DNA from: UBA9214 sp963701505
Lineage (GTDB): Bacteria > Pseudomonadota > Gammaproteobacteria > UBA9214
Direction of reading: 5' to 3'
Assembly (NCBI GenBank): GCA_963701505.1
Contig: CAVOZZ010000007.1
Span: 62,001 to 126,000, forward strand
DNA length: 64,000 nt
Both the position numbers and the translations under genes were made by a program. The notes beneath the pieces are model-generated. The model had not been told where the DNA came from and ran no database searches. It saw nothing but the letters and a program-made list of their open reading frames with translations. Of the stretch, positions 1-7,679 are shown piece by piece. Position 1 is the first letter of the stretch. Each line of letters opens with the position of its first letter.

Positions 1-1611
1 GAAACACAGATCAGGGCGGTTGACTTCGCAAAGTCCGCACTGGGAAGAGGCTACACCGTCGCTTTGAATCTTGCCCCGGCCACACCTGCCTGGCTGAACA
101 AACTGAACGCCTTACCGATGTATCTTGGTCTCGATTTGCGCGGTGGCGTTCACTTCCTGATGGAAGTGGACATGAAAGCCGCAATTGAGCAGGCAATTGA
201 ACGCTACAGCAATGACATTCGGACACTGCTACGTGACGCCCGGATCCGCTATGCCATGATCCGTGCTGAAGAGCAGGGGGTGCGTATCATGTTTCGCAGC
301 GAGGCAGACCGGGAACAGTCTCGCAAGCTGCTGGACAGCGAGTTGCCACTGCTGGTGCTTGAGGATACAGACACCGAGAATCCTGGCCTGCTGGCAAAGC
401 TGAGTGAACAGGAAATTCGTGATCTTGAAAAAAATGCCCTGCAGCAGAATATTCTAACGCTGCGAAATCGTGTTAACGAACTGGGTGTTGCCGAGCCGGT
501 GATTGTTCAGCAGGGATCAGAACGTATTGTTGTGCAATTGCCCGGTGTACAGGATACGGTTGAGGCAAAGCGTATTCTCGGTGCAACCGCGACCCTTGAA
601 TATCGGGCGGTTGATTATGAACATGATGTCCAGAGAGCGGTCGCGGGCACCGTGCCTGCAGGCTCACGCCTCTATAAAGACCGTGATGGCAACCCGGTAC
701 TGTTAAAACAGGCGGTGATCGTTACCGGTGACCAGATTATCAACGCAAGTTCGGGGATTGACCAGCAGTCCGGTGGACCCCAGGTATCTGTCATGCTGGA
801 TGCCAAGGGCGCACGCAGCATGCTGGATTTTACCAAGAAGAATGTTGGCAAACCGATGGCCGTGGTATTCATAGAAAACCGGACTGAGAGCACACTGGTA
901 GATGGTGTACCGGTCAAAAGCAACAAGAAGGTTGAAGAAGTCATCAGTGTTGCAACCATTCGAGATGTTTTCAGCAAGCGTTTCCAGACCACCGGTCTGG
1001 ATAGTCCGCAAGAAGCACATGAACTTGCCTTGTTGCTGAGATCCGGCGCACTCGCAGCTCCAATCAATATCGTAGAGGAACGCACCATCGGTCCAAGCCT
1101 TGGCAAGGACAACATTGCACAGGGCTTTAAATCCGTCATCATCGGCTTTCTTGCAGTACTGGTATTCATGGCCCTTTACTACAGGGTATTCGGACTTGTC
1201 GCAGACCTGGCGCTGGCACTCAACCTGGTGCTGATGGTCGCGATACTCTCACTGTTGCAGGCCACCCTGACGATGCCGGGTATTGCCGGTATCGTACTCA
1301 CAGTGGGTATGGCTGTTGATGCCAATGTGCTTATCTTCGAGCGCATACGTGAAGAACTGCGTAACGGCAATAGCCCCCAGGCCAGTATTCAAGCAGGTTA
1401 CGAGAAGGCGTTATCGACCATTGCGGATGCCAATATCACGACCTTGATCGCAGCCGTTGTGCTCCTGAGTTACGGCACGGGTGCAGTCAAGGGTTTTGCC
1501 GTGACCCTTGCCATTGGCATTGTCACCTCCATGTTTACCGCCATCATGGGAACACGAGCGGTGATCAACCTGATATACGGCGGGCGACGACTGGCCCGCC
1601 TCTCGATCTAG
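1..1611 (+). CDS. secD: Protein translocase subunit SecD (5' end outside window)
   Basis: SecD is the inner-membrane accessory subunit of the Sec translocon that, with SecF, uses the proton motive force to help pull exported proteins into the periplasm. The open frame runs from base 1 without a start, so the N-terminal transmembrane helix is missing; about 536 residues are visible against roughly 615 in E. coli. Family landmarks are NLAPATPAWL and LGLDLRGGVHFLMEVD near the visible N terminus, the large periplasmic region, then a C-terminal membrane block containing PGIAGIVLTVGMAVDANVL followed by ERIREEL. It ends TAG 21 bases before secF, with which it must form an operon. The first 63 bases are coding and in frame. 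Confidence 0.97.
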   Translation, partial: ETQIRAVDFAKSALGRGYTVALNLAPATPAWLNKLNALPMYLGLDLRGGVHFLMEVDMKAAIEQAIERYSNDIRTLLRDARIRYAMIRAEEQGVRIMFRSEADREQSRKLLDSELPLLVLEDTDTENPGLLAKLSEQEIRDLEKNALQQNILTLRNRVNELGVAEPVIVQQGSERIVVQLPGVQDTVEAKRILGATATLEYRAVDYEHDVQRAVAGTVPAGSRLYKDRDGNPVLLKQAVIVTGDQIINASSGIDQQSGGPQVSVMLDAKGARSMLDFTKKNVGKPMAVVFIENRTESTLVDGVPVKSNKKVEEVISVATIRDVFSKRFQTTGLDSPQEAHELALLLRSGALAAPINIVEERTIGPSLGKDNIAQGFKSVIIGFLAVLVFMALYYRVFGLVADLALALNLVLMVAILSLLQATLTMPGIAGIVLTVGMAVDANVLIFERIREELRNGNSPQASIQAGYEKALSTIADANITTLIAAVVLLSYGTGAVKGFAVTLAIGIVTSMFTAIMGTRAVINLIYGGRRLARLSI

Positions 1612-1632
1612 GGTCTGAAGGATTAACTAACG

Positions 1633-2571
1633 ATGCAACTATTAAATGGCAAGCTCACTATCGACTTCATGGGCAAGCGGCGACTGGCGATCATACTCTC
1701 GACTGTGGTGCTGGCAATTTCTCTGGCCGCACTCATTACCAGGGGATTGAACTTCGGCATCGACTTTACCGGGGGCACCCTGATTGAGGTCGGTTACCCG
1801 CAAGCAGTCGAGCTTGAACCAATACGGGCCGTTCTGGCTGATGCGGACTTTTTCGGTGCACAGGTTCAGCATTTCGGTTCGTCTCGCGATGTGCTGGTAC
1901 GTATTGCCCCCCAGACAGACAAGGAAAGTGCACAACTCAGCGAGGAAGCAATCGCCGCCCTGCGTCAGCAAAATGCTGATGTGGAAATGCGACGCGTTGA
2001 ATTTGTCGGACCCCAGGTGGGTGAAGACCTGACGGAGCAGGGTGCACTGGCGATGATTTATGCATTGCTTGGTATACTGATCTATATCATGGTGCGCTTT
2101 CAGTGGCGTTTTGCTCCGGGTGCCGTGATTGCCCTGATTCACGATGTCATGATTATTATCGGGTTCTTTGCCGTATTCCAGTTTGATTTTGACCTGACAG
2201 TACTGGCAGCAATTCTGGCTATCATTGGCTATTCACTTAACGATACCATCGTGGTGTTCGACCGCATTCGGGAGAACTTCCGGAAAATGCGCAAGGGAAC
2301 GGCGCTGGAAGTTATCAATACTTCACTTAACCAGACAATCTCGCGTACCTTGATGACATCGATCACCACCTTGCTGGTGCTGGTTGCACTGTTTGTTTTC
2401 GGTGGTGAAGTGATTCATGACTTTTCACTGGCATTAATACTGGGTGTGGTGGTGGGTACCTATTCATCCATCTATGTAGCTAGCACCGTAACACTGGCAC
2501 TGGGTGTAACGAAGGCTGACTTGATGCCGGCAAAGGTCGAAAGCAAGGAAGGCGACGGCAGTATCGTCTAG
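1633..2571 (+). CDS. secF: Protein translocase subunit SecF
   Basis: SecF partners SecD in the SecDF accessory complex of the inner membrane. The 312-residue product is close to the usual length. It has an N-terminal membrane helix (about residues 16-36), the GIDFTGGTLIEVGYP motif just after it, a short periplasmic domain, and five C-terminal helices including YSLNDTIVVFDRIRE, the hallmark of the SecD/SecF membrane domain. AAGGA lies about 10 bases before the ATG, and the gene follows secD by 21 bases. The coding sequence looks intact. Confidence 0.97.
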   Translation: MQLLNGKLTIDFMGKRRLAIILSTVVLAISLAALITRGLNFGIDFTGGTLIEVGYPQAVELEPIRAVLADADFFGAQVQHFGSSRDVLVRIAPQTDKESAQLSEEAIAALRQQNADVEMRRVEFVGPQVGEDLTEQGALAMIYALLGILIYIMVRFQWRFAPGAVIALIHDVMIIIGFFAVFQFDFDLTVLAAILAIIGYSLNDTIVVFDRIRENFRKMRKGTALEVINTSLNQTISRTLMTSITTLLVLVALFVFGGEVIHDFSLALILGVVVGTYSSIYVASTVTLALGVTKADLMPAKVESKEGDGSIV

Positions 2572-2572
2572 T

Positions 2573-2776
2573 TCAGCGCTTGCTTTTGTATGTTCCCGGG
2601 AAGGGTATAATAGCGGCCGATTGTGTTGCGCTATTTTCAGCTTCTTCAACAGCAAGTATTTCCATTTTGGCCGTTTCACTGCCGCAACAAGCCTCATGGG
2701 TGAAGTCCAGCATTCCATGCATGACATCACGCATGATCATTTCCAGTGCATTCCCGTTAATTCTTTTATTTTTCAA
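2573..2776 (-). CDS. Candidate small protein of unknown function, 67 aa
   Basis: I do not recognise this protein. It reads from a TTG codon, with a good Shine-Dalgarno stretch (GGTGA, six bases upstream), to a TGA one base after the convergent secF stop. The product is basic at the N terminus (KNKRINGNA), has a CC pair (EACCGSET), an acidic Ala/Glu-rich middle and a basic tail (PFPGTYKSKR). This looks more protein-like than the opposite-strand frame, which is an apolar string typical of antisense reading. No signal peptide or membrane helix is evident. The binding site sits inside a predicted leader fold (separate entry). It could still be chance, and no homologue is known to me. Confidence 0.4.
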   Translation of the reverse strand: MKNKRINGNALEMIMRDVMHGMLDFTHEACCGSETAKMEILAVEEAENSATQSAAIIPFPGTYKSKR

Positions 2777-2782
2777 TTGATA

Positions 2783-2838
2783 TCACCCTGCTTGATTGAT
2801 CACGGTTAGTGATTTATGCATCGGCGCAGGGTAATCAA
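2783..2838 (-). promoter_or_regulatory. Possible pseudoknot leader covering a Shine-Dalgarno site
   Basis: Read on the minus strand, TTGATT (2838-2833) and ACCCTGC (2832-2826) are followed by a small hairpin ATCAC/GTGAT (2813-2809 with 2803-2799), then AATCAA (2797-2792) and GCAGGGT (2791-2785). TTGATT can pair with AATCAA and ACCCTGC with GCAGGGT. The strand order makes this an H-type pseudoknot, not a simple hairpin. The second GCAGGGT overlaps the ribosome binding site of the candidate 67-aa gene, so the fold could control its translation. The pairings are seen; the function is inference. Confidence 0.35.
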
Positions 2839-2939
2839 ACTTGAACAACGAAGGGATCGAATATCCCGTCTGAAATCTATTGTTATAATTTTATATTACA
2901 ACAGGTTATGTAATTCTTTTGCAGCTGCTTCGATAACCT
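2839..2939. other. AT-rich spacer without a recognised gene
   Basis: This remainder of the secF-suhB spacer is AT-rich compared with its surroundings. It holds an imperfect palindrome around 2881-2903 (TGTTATAAT against ATTACAACA) and a 7-base inverted repeat AGGTTAT/ATAACCT at 2903-2909 and 2933-2939, immediately after the suhB stop. Either could end suhB transcription, but neither is followed by a clear T-run on the minus strand. I see no gene here. Confidence 0.4.
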
Positions 2940-3737
2940 TTATCGGGCGAGCCCCTCACTGACAAACGGACGGATGGTTTTCAGAATTTCTGCAAAGACC
3001 TTTGGATTGCCGGCAACAAGATTGCCACTTTCCAGGTAATTGTGACCACCCAGAAAATCACTCGAAAGTCCGCCGGCTTCCTGGATCAACAGAACGCCAG
3101 CTGCCATGTCCCAGATATTCAGACCGATCTCCCAGAATCCATCGAGACGACCAGCAGCGACATAGGCAAGGTCGAGTGCCGCTGATCCCGGACGCCGGAT
3201 GCCGGCCGTGCGCGGGAACAGCGCGCGGAACATGTCGAGATAGGCATCAAGATGCTGCTGCGCCTTGAATGGAAATCCGGTGCCCAGCAGCGCCCCATCA
3301 AGAGAGTTTCGCTTTGCGACACGAATTCGTCTGTCATTCAGCATCGCACCGGCACCGCGTGTTGCGGTAAATAATTCCTGCCGCATCGGGTCATACACCA
3401 CAGCCTGCTCCAGTCGACCCTTGTGACTGAGGGCGATAGAGACAGCAAACTGCGGAAACCCGTGTAAAAAATTTGTCGTGCCGTCCAGTGGGTCAATGAT
3501 CCACTGGTACTCGTTGCCTTCTCTCAAGCCACTTTCTTCGGCAAGAATACTATGATCGGGAAAGGCCCTGCGCAGAATGCTGATAATTTCCTGTTCGGCG
3601 TTCTGGTCAACCTCGGTAACAAAATCATTGCGGTCCTTGGAATGGATGGCGAGACTGTCCAGCCTGCCAAGGTTCCTGATGATGACGTTACCCGCACTTC
3701 TTGCTGCGCGAATCGCGATATTGAGCGTGGGATGCAT
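2940..3737 (-). CDS. suhB: Inositol-1-monophosphatase family protein SuhB
   Basis: SuhB is a magnesium-dependent inositol monophosphatase-fold enzyme; in E. coli it also binds NusA and takes part in rRNA antitermination. The start MHPTLNIAIRAARSAG aligns with E. coli SuhB, giving 265 residues; a longer upstream reading exists but is not family-like. Metal and substrate motifs are clear: EESG near residue 68, DPLDGTTNF near 85, and WDMAAG near 210. It is followed by the spacer shared with secF and is transcribed away from psd by its own likely promoter. The frame is intact. Confidence 0.95.
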   Translation of the reverse strand: MHPTLNIAIRAARSAGNVIIRNLGRLDSLAIHSKDRNDFVTEVDQNAEQEIISILRRAFPDHSILAEESGLREGNEYQWIIDPLDGTTNFLHGFPQFAVSIALSHKGRLEQAVVYDPMRQELFTATRGAGAMLNDRRIRVAKRNSLDGALLGTGFPFKAQQHLDAYLDMFRALFPRTAGIRRPGSAALDLAYVAAGRLDGFWEIGLNIWDMAAGVLLIQEAGGLSSDFLGGHNYLESGNLVAGNPKVFAEILKTIRPFVSEGLAR

Positions 3738-3782
3738 AGTGTCTGTTCCTGACTGAAAAGTAGCGCTGAAACCGGGAGGCAA

Positions 3783-3812
3783 AGCATACAGATGCCCGCA
3801 GCGCCGGGTAAA
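3783..3812 (-). promoter_or_regulatory. Candidate suhB promoter
   Basis: On the minus strand TTTACC (3812-3807) and TATGCT (3788-3783) are separated by 18 bases and point at suhB, with the predicted start of transcription about 40 bases before its ATG. Both boxes match the sigma-70 consensus at four to five of six positions. The rest of the 259-base suhB-psd spacer shows nothing else that I can name. Confidence 0.35.
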
Positions 3813-3996
3813 GGGCTATTTAGGCAACTACAATTTGCTGCCAGTCATGAATGATGCTTGACGGTAAACCGCCTGCCACACACGGGCACGGAGTGGTTTC
3901 TGCCGAGGCATTTATTCTTTGGTGTATTTCAGTGTGTTTCCGCGACCACTGAACCTTGACTTATCAAGAACTCCACTCAAGCGATCACCATTCCTG

Positions 3997-4887
3997 TCAG
4001 CCATCATTCACAGGATGGCCGATCACTTGCCCCATCTGGAGTGACTGCCCGGCTTGCAGGCTGTCGACCCACTCAATCATGCCGGGAGCGTACAGGATGA
4101 TAACGGTAGAACCCATATTGAAACGTCCCAGTTCATCGCCACGCAGGAGTTCAACGGCCTCTGTACCGGGTTGTTCGAACGAGGTGCGCTGCATTGACAT
4201 AGCCATCTGCGGATTGACGACACCCGACCAGACTGTTTCCATGCAGGAAACGAAGATGGCACCGACCAAAATCAGCGCCATTGGACCCACTGGTGTTTCA
4301 AACAGGCAGACCAGGCGTTCATTGCGTGTAAACAGTCCCGGTATTGCGCGTGTTGTGTGAGGTGCCACACTGAAAAGGCGACCCGGAATATAGGTCGTTT
4401 CAAGCAACTTTCCGTCACAGGGCATGTGGATTCGATGGTAGTCGCGTGGCGACAGATAGAGTGTGGCAAACTTGCCATTTCTGAACTGTGCCAGTTGTTC
4501 GCCGTTGCCTCCCAACAGGGCCGTGAGTGAGTAATCACGACCTTTTGCCTGAATCAGTCGCTGCTCAGCAATGTCACCGGCCTGGCTGACACAACCATCC
4601 ACCGGACTGGAGATTGCCCGGAGATCATTCGGAAACGGGCGGGAAAACGGTTTCAGTGCGCGCGTAAAGAAGTGATTGAAATCTATATAGTCTTCCGCCC
4701 GTGGAGCCTCGGCATCGTCCATATTCACCCTGAAATGCCTGATAAACAGCTTGATCAGAGCTGTTTTTAACCAGACGATTCGCCAGCGGGTTACTGTTCG
4801 TACCAGCCTGGATAGCAGCTGGTGGGGTAACAAGGCCAGTGGCCAGGATTTCAACTGATCCAGCAGGCTGGCAGGACGCGTGGGCAT
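3997..4887 (-). CDS. psd: Phosphatidylserine decarboxylase proenzyme
   Basis: Psd decarboxylates phosphatidylserine to phosphatidylethanolamine at the inner membrane. It cleaves itself at a Gly-Ser bond to create a pyruvoyl cofactor. The 296-residue product shows DYIDFNHFFTRALKPFSRP, SSPVDG, LYLSPRDYHRIHMP, and the cleavage motif as FNMGSTVI near the C terminus; MGST instead of the commoner LGST is a known variant. I chose ATG at 4887, seven bases after the upstream pcuC-like gene, because a longer reading would overlap that gene by more than 80 bases. No strong ribosome binding site is visible, so translation may be coupled. Confidence 0.94.
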   Translation of the reverse strand: MPTRPASLLDQLKSWPLALLPHQLLSRLVRTVTRWRIVWLKTALIKLFIRHFRVNMDDAEAPRAEDYIDFNHFFTRALKPFSRPFPNDLRAISSPVDGCVSQAGDIAEQRLIQAKGRDYSLTALLGGNGEQLAQFRNGKFATLYLSPRDYHRIHMPCDGKLLETTYIPGRLFSVAPHTTRAIPGLFTRNERLVCLFETPVGPMALILVGAIFVSCMETVWSGVVNPQMAMSMQRTSFEQPGTEAVELLRGDELGRFNMGSTVIILYAPGMIEWVDSLQAGQSLQMGQVIGHPVNDG

Positions 4888-4894
4888 ATTGCGG

Positions 4895-5365
4895 TCAGTG
4901 ATGATGGGCGTGATCAGTTTCGCTGCTCTTGCGAACCACCGGTGCCTGTACGGTGACGCTATCCCCGGTATCGACATGGATCACCAGTGTGACGTTGTCA
5001 CCCTCATGCAGGATCCGCAGCGGATCAAACAGCATCAGGTGCAAACCTCCCGGTTCGAGGGTAACACTGCCGTGTGCCGGCACTGGCAACTGCTCGACAG
5101 GTAACATTTTCGCAACACCGTCATCGACAACCGTGCGGTGGATCCGGGCTTCCCTGAAATCCGGGCTCTCGATACCGGTAATCGTATACTGCGTGTCTCC
5201 GTTGTTTCTAACTACCATATACGCGGCGAGCACTGTGGATGCTGGTGGTGCTTCACGGATCCAGGGGGCTTCGACATCCACTGCTGGAGCTGCCATGGCA
5301 GTGGACAATAAGGACAGCGCTACTAGAAGGACTGCGGCTGGCAGTCGCCTGTATACTTGTATCAT
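4895..5365 (-). CDS. Periplasmic copper chaperone, PCu(A)C family
   Basis: PCu(A)C proteins bind Cu(I) in the periplasm and help load the CuA site of cytochrome c oxidase together with SCO proteins. The 156-residue product has a cleavable signal peptide ending near AMA-AP, and the family metal ligands: His in ARIHRT, Met in AKMLP, then GGLHLML supplying the last His and Met. It ends in a short histidine tail (DHAHHH) that may bind extra copper. It overlaps the upstream SCO gene by four bases (ATGA), so the two are translated together. This supports a role in oxidase assembly. Confidence 0.9.
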   Translation of the reverse strand: MIQVYRRLPAAVLLVALSLLSTAMAAPAVDVEAPWIREAPPASTVLAAYMVVRNNGDTQYTITGIESPDFREARIHRTVVDDGVAKMLPVEQLPVPAHGSVTLEPGGLHLMLFDPLRILHEGDNVTLVIHVDTGDSVTVQAPVVRKSSETDHAHHH

Positions 5366-6009
5366 TGATAGGCCTGTAACATCTTTCTGAAATCGCCAGA
5401 GATTTTCTCGGCGGACAGCGGCGGTGAAAATACTGCATGATAACGGCCATCCGGATCGAACAGGAATACAGCGGCCGTATGATCCATCAGGTAGCCCTCG
5501 CTGCCGGGTTCCGGCTGTACGCGGACATGGAGTACGCCCAACTGCCTGGTGAGTTGTTCCAGCCCCTCATCAGTGCCGGTTACACCGATAAAATCACCAT
5601 TGAAATAAGTAACAAACTCGGCCAGACGCTCGGGGGTGTCGCGTTCCGGATCCACTGTTACCATGATAAAACGAATGTCTTCATCCACATCCTGCAGTCG
5701 TTGTGCGACACTGTTGAGTACAGATAGTGTCGTGGGACAAACATCCGGGCAGTAGGTGTAGCCAAAGAACATGAATGACCAGTGTCGTTGCAGGGAAGCA
5801 TTGTTAAACACCACATTGTTGTGATCAATCAGCTCAAACGGCTGGACGTCTCTCGCCACCGGAAAGCGCGTGGCCGAGAGCTCATCCTGAGGTTCCGATC
5901 TCTGCAGCACGAGTCGCGCAGACCAGATGCCGGCAGCCGTGGCAAGCAGGGCTATAATCACACCTTTGAGAATGTGACGGAATACTGGAGCTGAATGCTG
6001 TGTTGTCAT
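5362..6009 (-). CDS. SCO1/SenC-family copper protein
   Basis: SCO proteins are membrane-anchored thioredoxin-fold copper chaperones or thiol reductases for cytochrome c oxidase assembly. The 215-residue product has one N-terminal membrane helix (about residues 13-35). It carries the copper motif CPDVCP in FFGYTYCPDVCPTT and the third ligand His in MDHTAAVFLFDPDG. The gene heads the sco-pcuC-psd minus-strand group, and its start lies only about 65 bases from that of the divergent prmB. No oxidase subunit gene is in the window. Confidence 0.93.
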   Translation of the reverse strand: MTTQHSAPVFRHILKGVIIALLATAAGIWSARLVLQRSEPQDELSATRFPVARDVQPFELIDHNNVVFNNASLQRHWSFMFFGYTYCPDVCPTTLSVLNSVAQRLQDVDEDIRFIMVTVDPERDTPERLAEFVTYFNGDFIGVTGTDEGLEQLTRQLGVLHVRVQPEPGSEGYLMDHTAAVFLFDPDGRYHAVFSPPLSAEKISGDFRKMLQAYQ

Positions 6010-6075
6010 GGGACAGGATTATTCCATAGAGCCGGCCACGATACACTACTCCTTGTTGAGAATGGCATAATCTCT

Positions 6076-7017
6076 ATGATTACAGCTATGAATACGCCAC
6101 GCGCATTAATCCAGTGGGGTGCCGTCCGCTTTGAACAGGCAGGACTTGTCTTCGCCCACGGCACCGATAATGCACTTGATGAAGCTGCCAGCCTGGTCAT
6201 GCACGCCTTGCAGATAGGTTACGACCAGCCGGATGAGGTACTCGACACTGAAATCACACAAGCCGAGCGGCAGCGCGTCACGCAGCTGCTGGAACAGCGC
6301 ATCACCAGCCGCAAGCCCGCTGCCTACCTGTTACACGAAGCCTGGTTCGCCAACCTGCCATTTTATGTTGATGAGCGTGTACTGGTACCGCGTTCACCAA
6401 TTGCAGAGCTGATTGAGGCGCAGTTTTCACCCTGGGTAAAAGCGGATCAGGTGAGCAGGATTCTTGATATGTGTACCGGCAGTGGTTGTATCGGCATTGC
6501 CTGTGCGCATGCATTTCCAGAGGCCGTAGTTGACCTGACCGACCTGTCCAGCGAGGCGCTGGATGTCGCACGGGAAAATATCAGGCGCCATCATCTGGAA
6601 CCACGCGTGAATGCCATCAAGTCGGATATATTTGCCGCATTGCATGGGCGGGTATATGACATTATTGTTGCCAATCCACCCTATGTGCCGCAGCAAGAAA
6701 TGCAGCAACTGGCACCGGAATTTGTACATGAACCATCGCTGGGCCTGTTTGCGGGGTCCGATGGCCTGGATATCGTCGTACACATATTAAAGCATGCCGC
6801 CAGCCACCTTCGTGATAACGGCATTCTGGTCGTCGAGGTAGGGCATACACAGGAGCTATTGCTTGCCTGCTATCCGCAGGTACCCTTCATGTGGTTTGAT
6901 TTCGAATACGGTGGAACCGGGGTTTTTATGCTGGATTCGGCACAACTGAAAGATTACCAGCCGCTATTTGACCAGGTGATTTCACAGCGTATGAACGTAA
7001 CACAACAGCCGAGGTGA
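6076..7017 (+). CDS. prmB: Ribosomal protein uL3 glutamine methyltransferase PrmB
   Basis: PrmB uses S-adenosylmethionine to methylate a glutamine of ribosomal protein L3. The 313-residue product has the N-terminal helical domain with YVDERVLVPRSPIAELI, the SAM motif ILDMCTGSGCIGIA, and the catalytic NPPYVP, followed by HEPSLGLFAGSDGLD. I chose ATG 6076; ATG 6088 is equally possible, and the frame stays open further upstream without family similarity. CATAAT at 6066-6071 lies just before the start, so the message may be leaderless or begin inside the gene. The neighbouring 105-aa gene follows by six bases and is probably co-transcribed. Confidence 0.93.
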   Translation: MITAMNTPRALIQWGAVRFEQAGLVFAHGTDNALDEAASLVMHALQIGYDQPDEVLDTEITQAERQRVTQLLEQRITSRKPAAYLLHEAWFANLPFYVDERVLVPRSPIAELIEAQFSPWVKADQVSRILDMCTGSGCIGIACAHAFPEAVVDLTDLSSEALDVARENIRRHHLEPRVNAIKSDIFAALHGRVYDIIVANPPYVPQQEMQQLAPEFVHEPSLGLFAGSDGLDIVVHILKHAASHLRDNGILVVEVGHTQELLLACYPQVPFMWFDFEYGGTGVFMLDSAQLKDYQPLFDQVISQRMNVTQQPR

Positions 7018-7023
7018 GAAGTA

Positions 7024-7341
7024 ATGAGTGGACGAGCCAAGACCGCCAAGGAGTATGCCAGCCTGGTTGACCAGGTGATTGGCGAATTACAGGATATTCT
7101 GGATGCCACCCGTTTTGATTTTGATGACGTGGAAAGCAATACGGATTATGTCGAGGTATTGCTGAAGGAAATTCGAGACCTGCGAGCAGCCATGGCTGAC
7201 GGCAGTTACCAGTTTGGCCGCAATGACTTGCCCTTTATGCGCATCGTAAAGGTACACAATGACAGCGACTTGCCCTGCATCCGGTTATTTTATGATATCA
7301 ACCAGACCCATCGGCAGGGCCTGGATATAGAGGACAGCTGA
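7024..7341 (+). CDS. Conserved protein of unknown function, 105 aa
   Basis: I do not know the function. The soluble 105-residue protein starts MSGRAKTAKEYASLVDQVI, is acidic (FDFDDVESNTDYVEVL) and ends with a segment (LPFMRIVKVHN, then INQTHRQGLDIED). It has no signal peptide, membrane helix or recognisable catalytic motif. It resembles small hypothetical proteins I have seen beside prmB in other gammaproteobacteria. ATG follows prmB by six bases with GAGGTGAGAAG as ribosome binding site, so the pair are probably one operon. Confidence 0.8.
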   Translation: MSGRAKTAKEYASLVDQVIGELQDILDATRFDFDDVESNTDYVEVLLKEIRDLRAAMADGSYQFGRNDLPFMRIVKVHNDSDLPCIRLFYDINQTHRQGLDIEDS

Positions 7342-7367
7342 GTACTGTCCCGGTGTTGATCCCTGGC

Positions 7368-7568
7368 TCAGCGCTTCGGTCGATAAATCAAACCTGGACG
7401 GATGAGCAGTTCATCCTTGCCCAACTGCTGCAGAGGGAACTCCCCGTCGACACTCTCGGCGATGCGATCGAAGATGTAAGTGCAGTTGCCTGATTCAATC
7501 GTCTGGTAAATGGGTTGTCCGAGGTAATTGCCAACCAGTGAGGTACGCTGCGTCTGTGATTGTGCCAC
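7368..7568 (-). CDS. Hypothetical protein, 66 aa
   Basis: The function is unknown. I chose the GTG at 7568 because AAGGAG lies six bases upstream; the frame is open to 7604 but that part would contain the binding site. The product reads AQSQTQRTSLVGNYLGQP, then YQTIESGNCTYIFDRIAE, and ends LIRPGLIYRPKR. It is soluble, with a single cysteine and a Tyr/Pro-rich basic tail. It lies between the 105-aa gene and aroC, opposite to both. The strong ribosome binding site makes it more believable than most frames this short. Confidence 0.65.
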   Translation of the reverse strand: MAQSQTQRTSLVGNYLGQPIYQTIESGNCTYIFDRIAESVDGEFPLQQLGKDELLIRPGLIYRPKR

Positions 7569-7679
7569 GATTTTCTCCTTGACAAGGGCTATGAATGGAT
7601 GCACGGAAACTATCGGTTACGATTATTTGATCTTTAATTAAGGGGCGACGCTTCGCCCGCGAGTCGCTACAATATCCGC

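Noticed and set aside
2580..2780. Plus-strand 66-codon frame after secF
   Set aside because: Its composition (long Ser/Ile/Leu/Ala strings) is typical of the antisense of a coding frame. The minus-strand reading has a better start signal.
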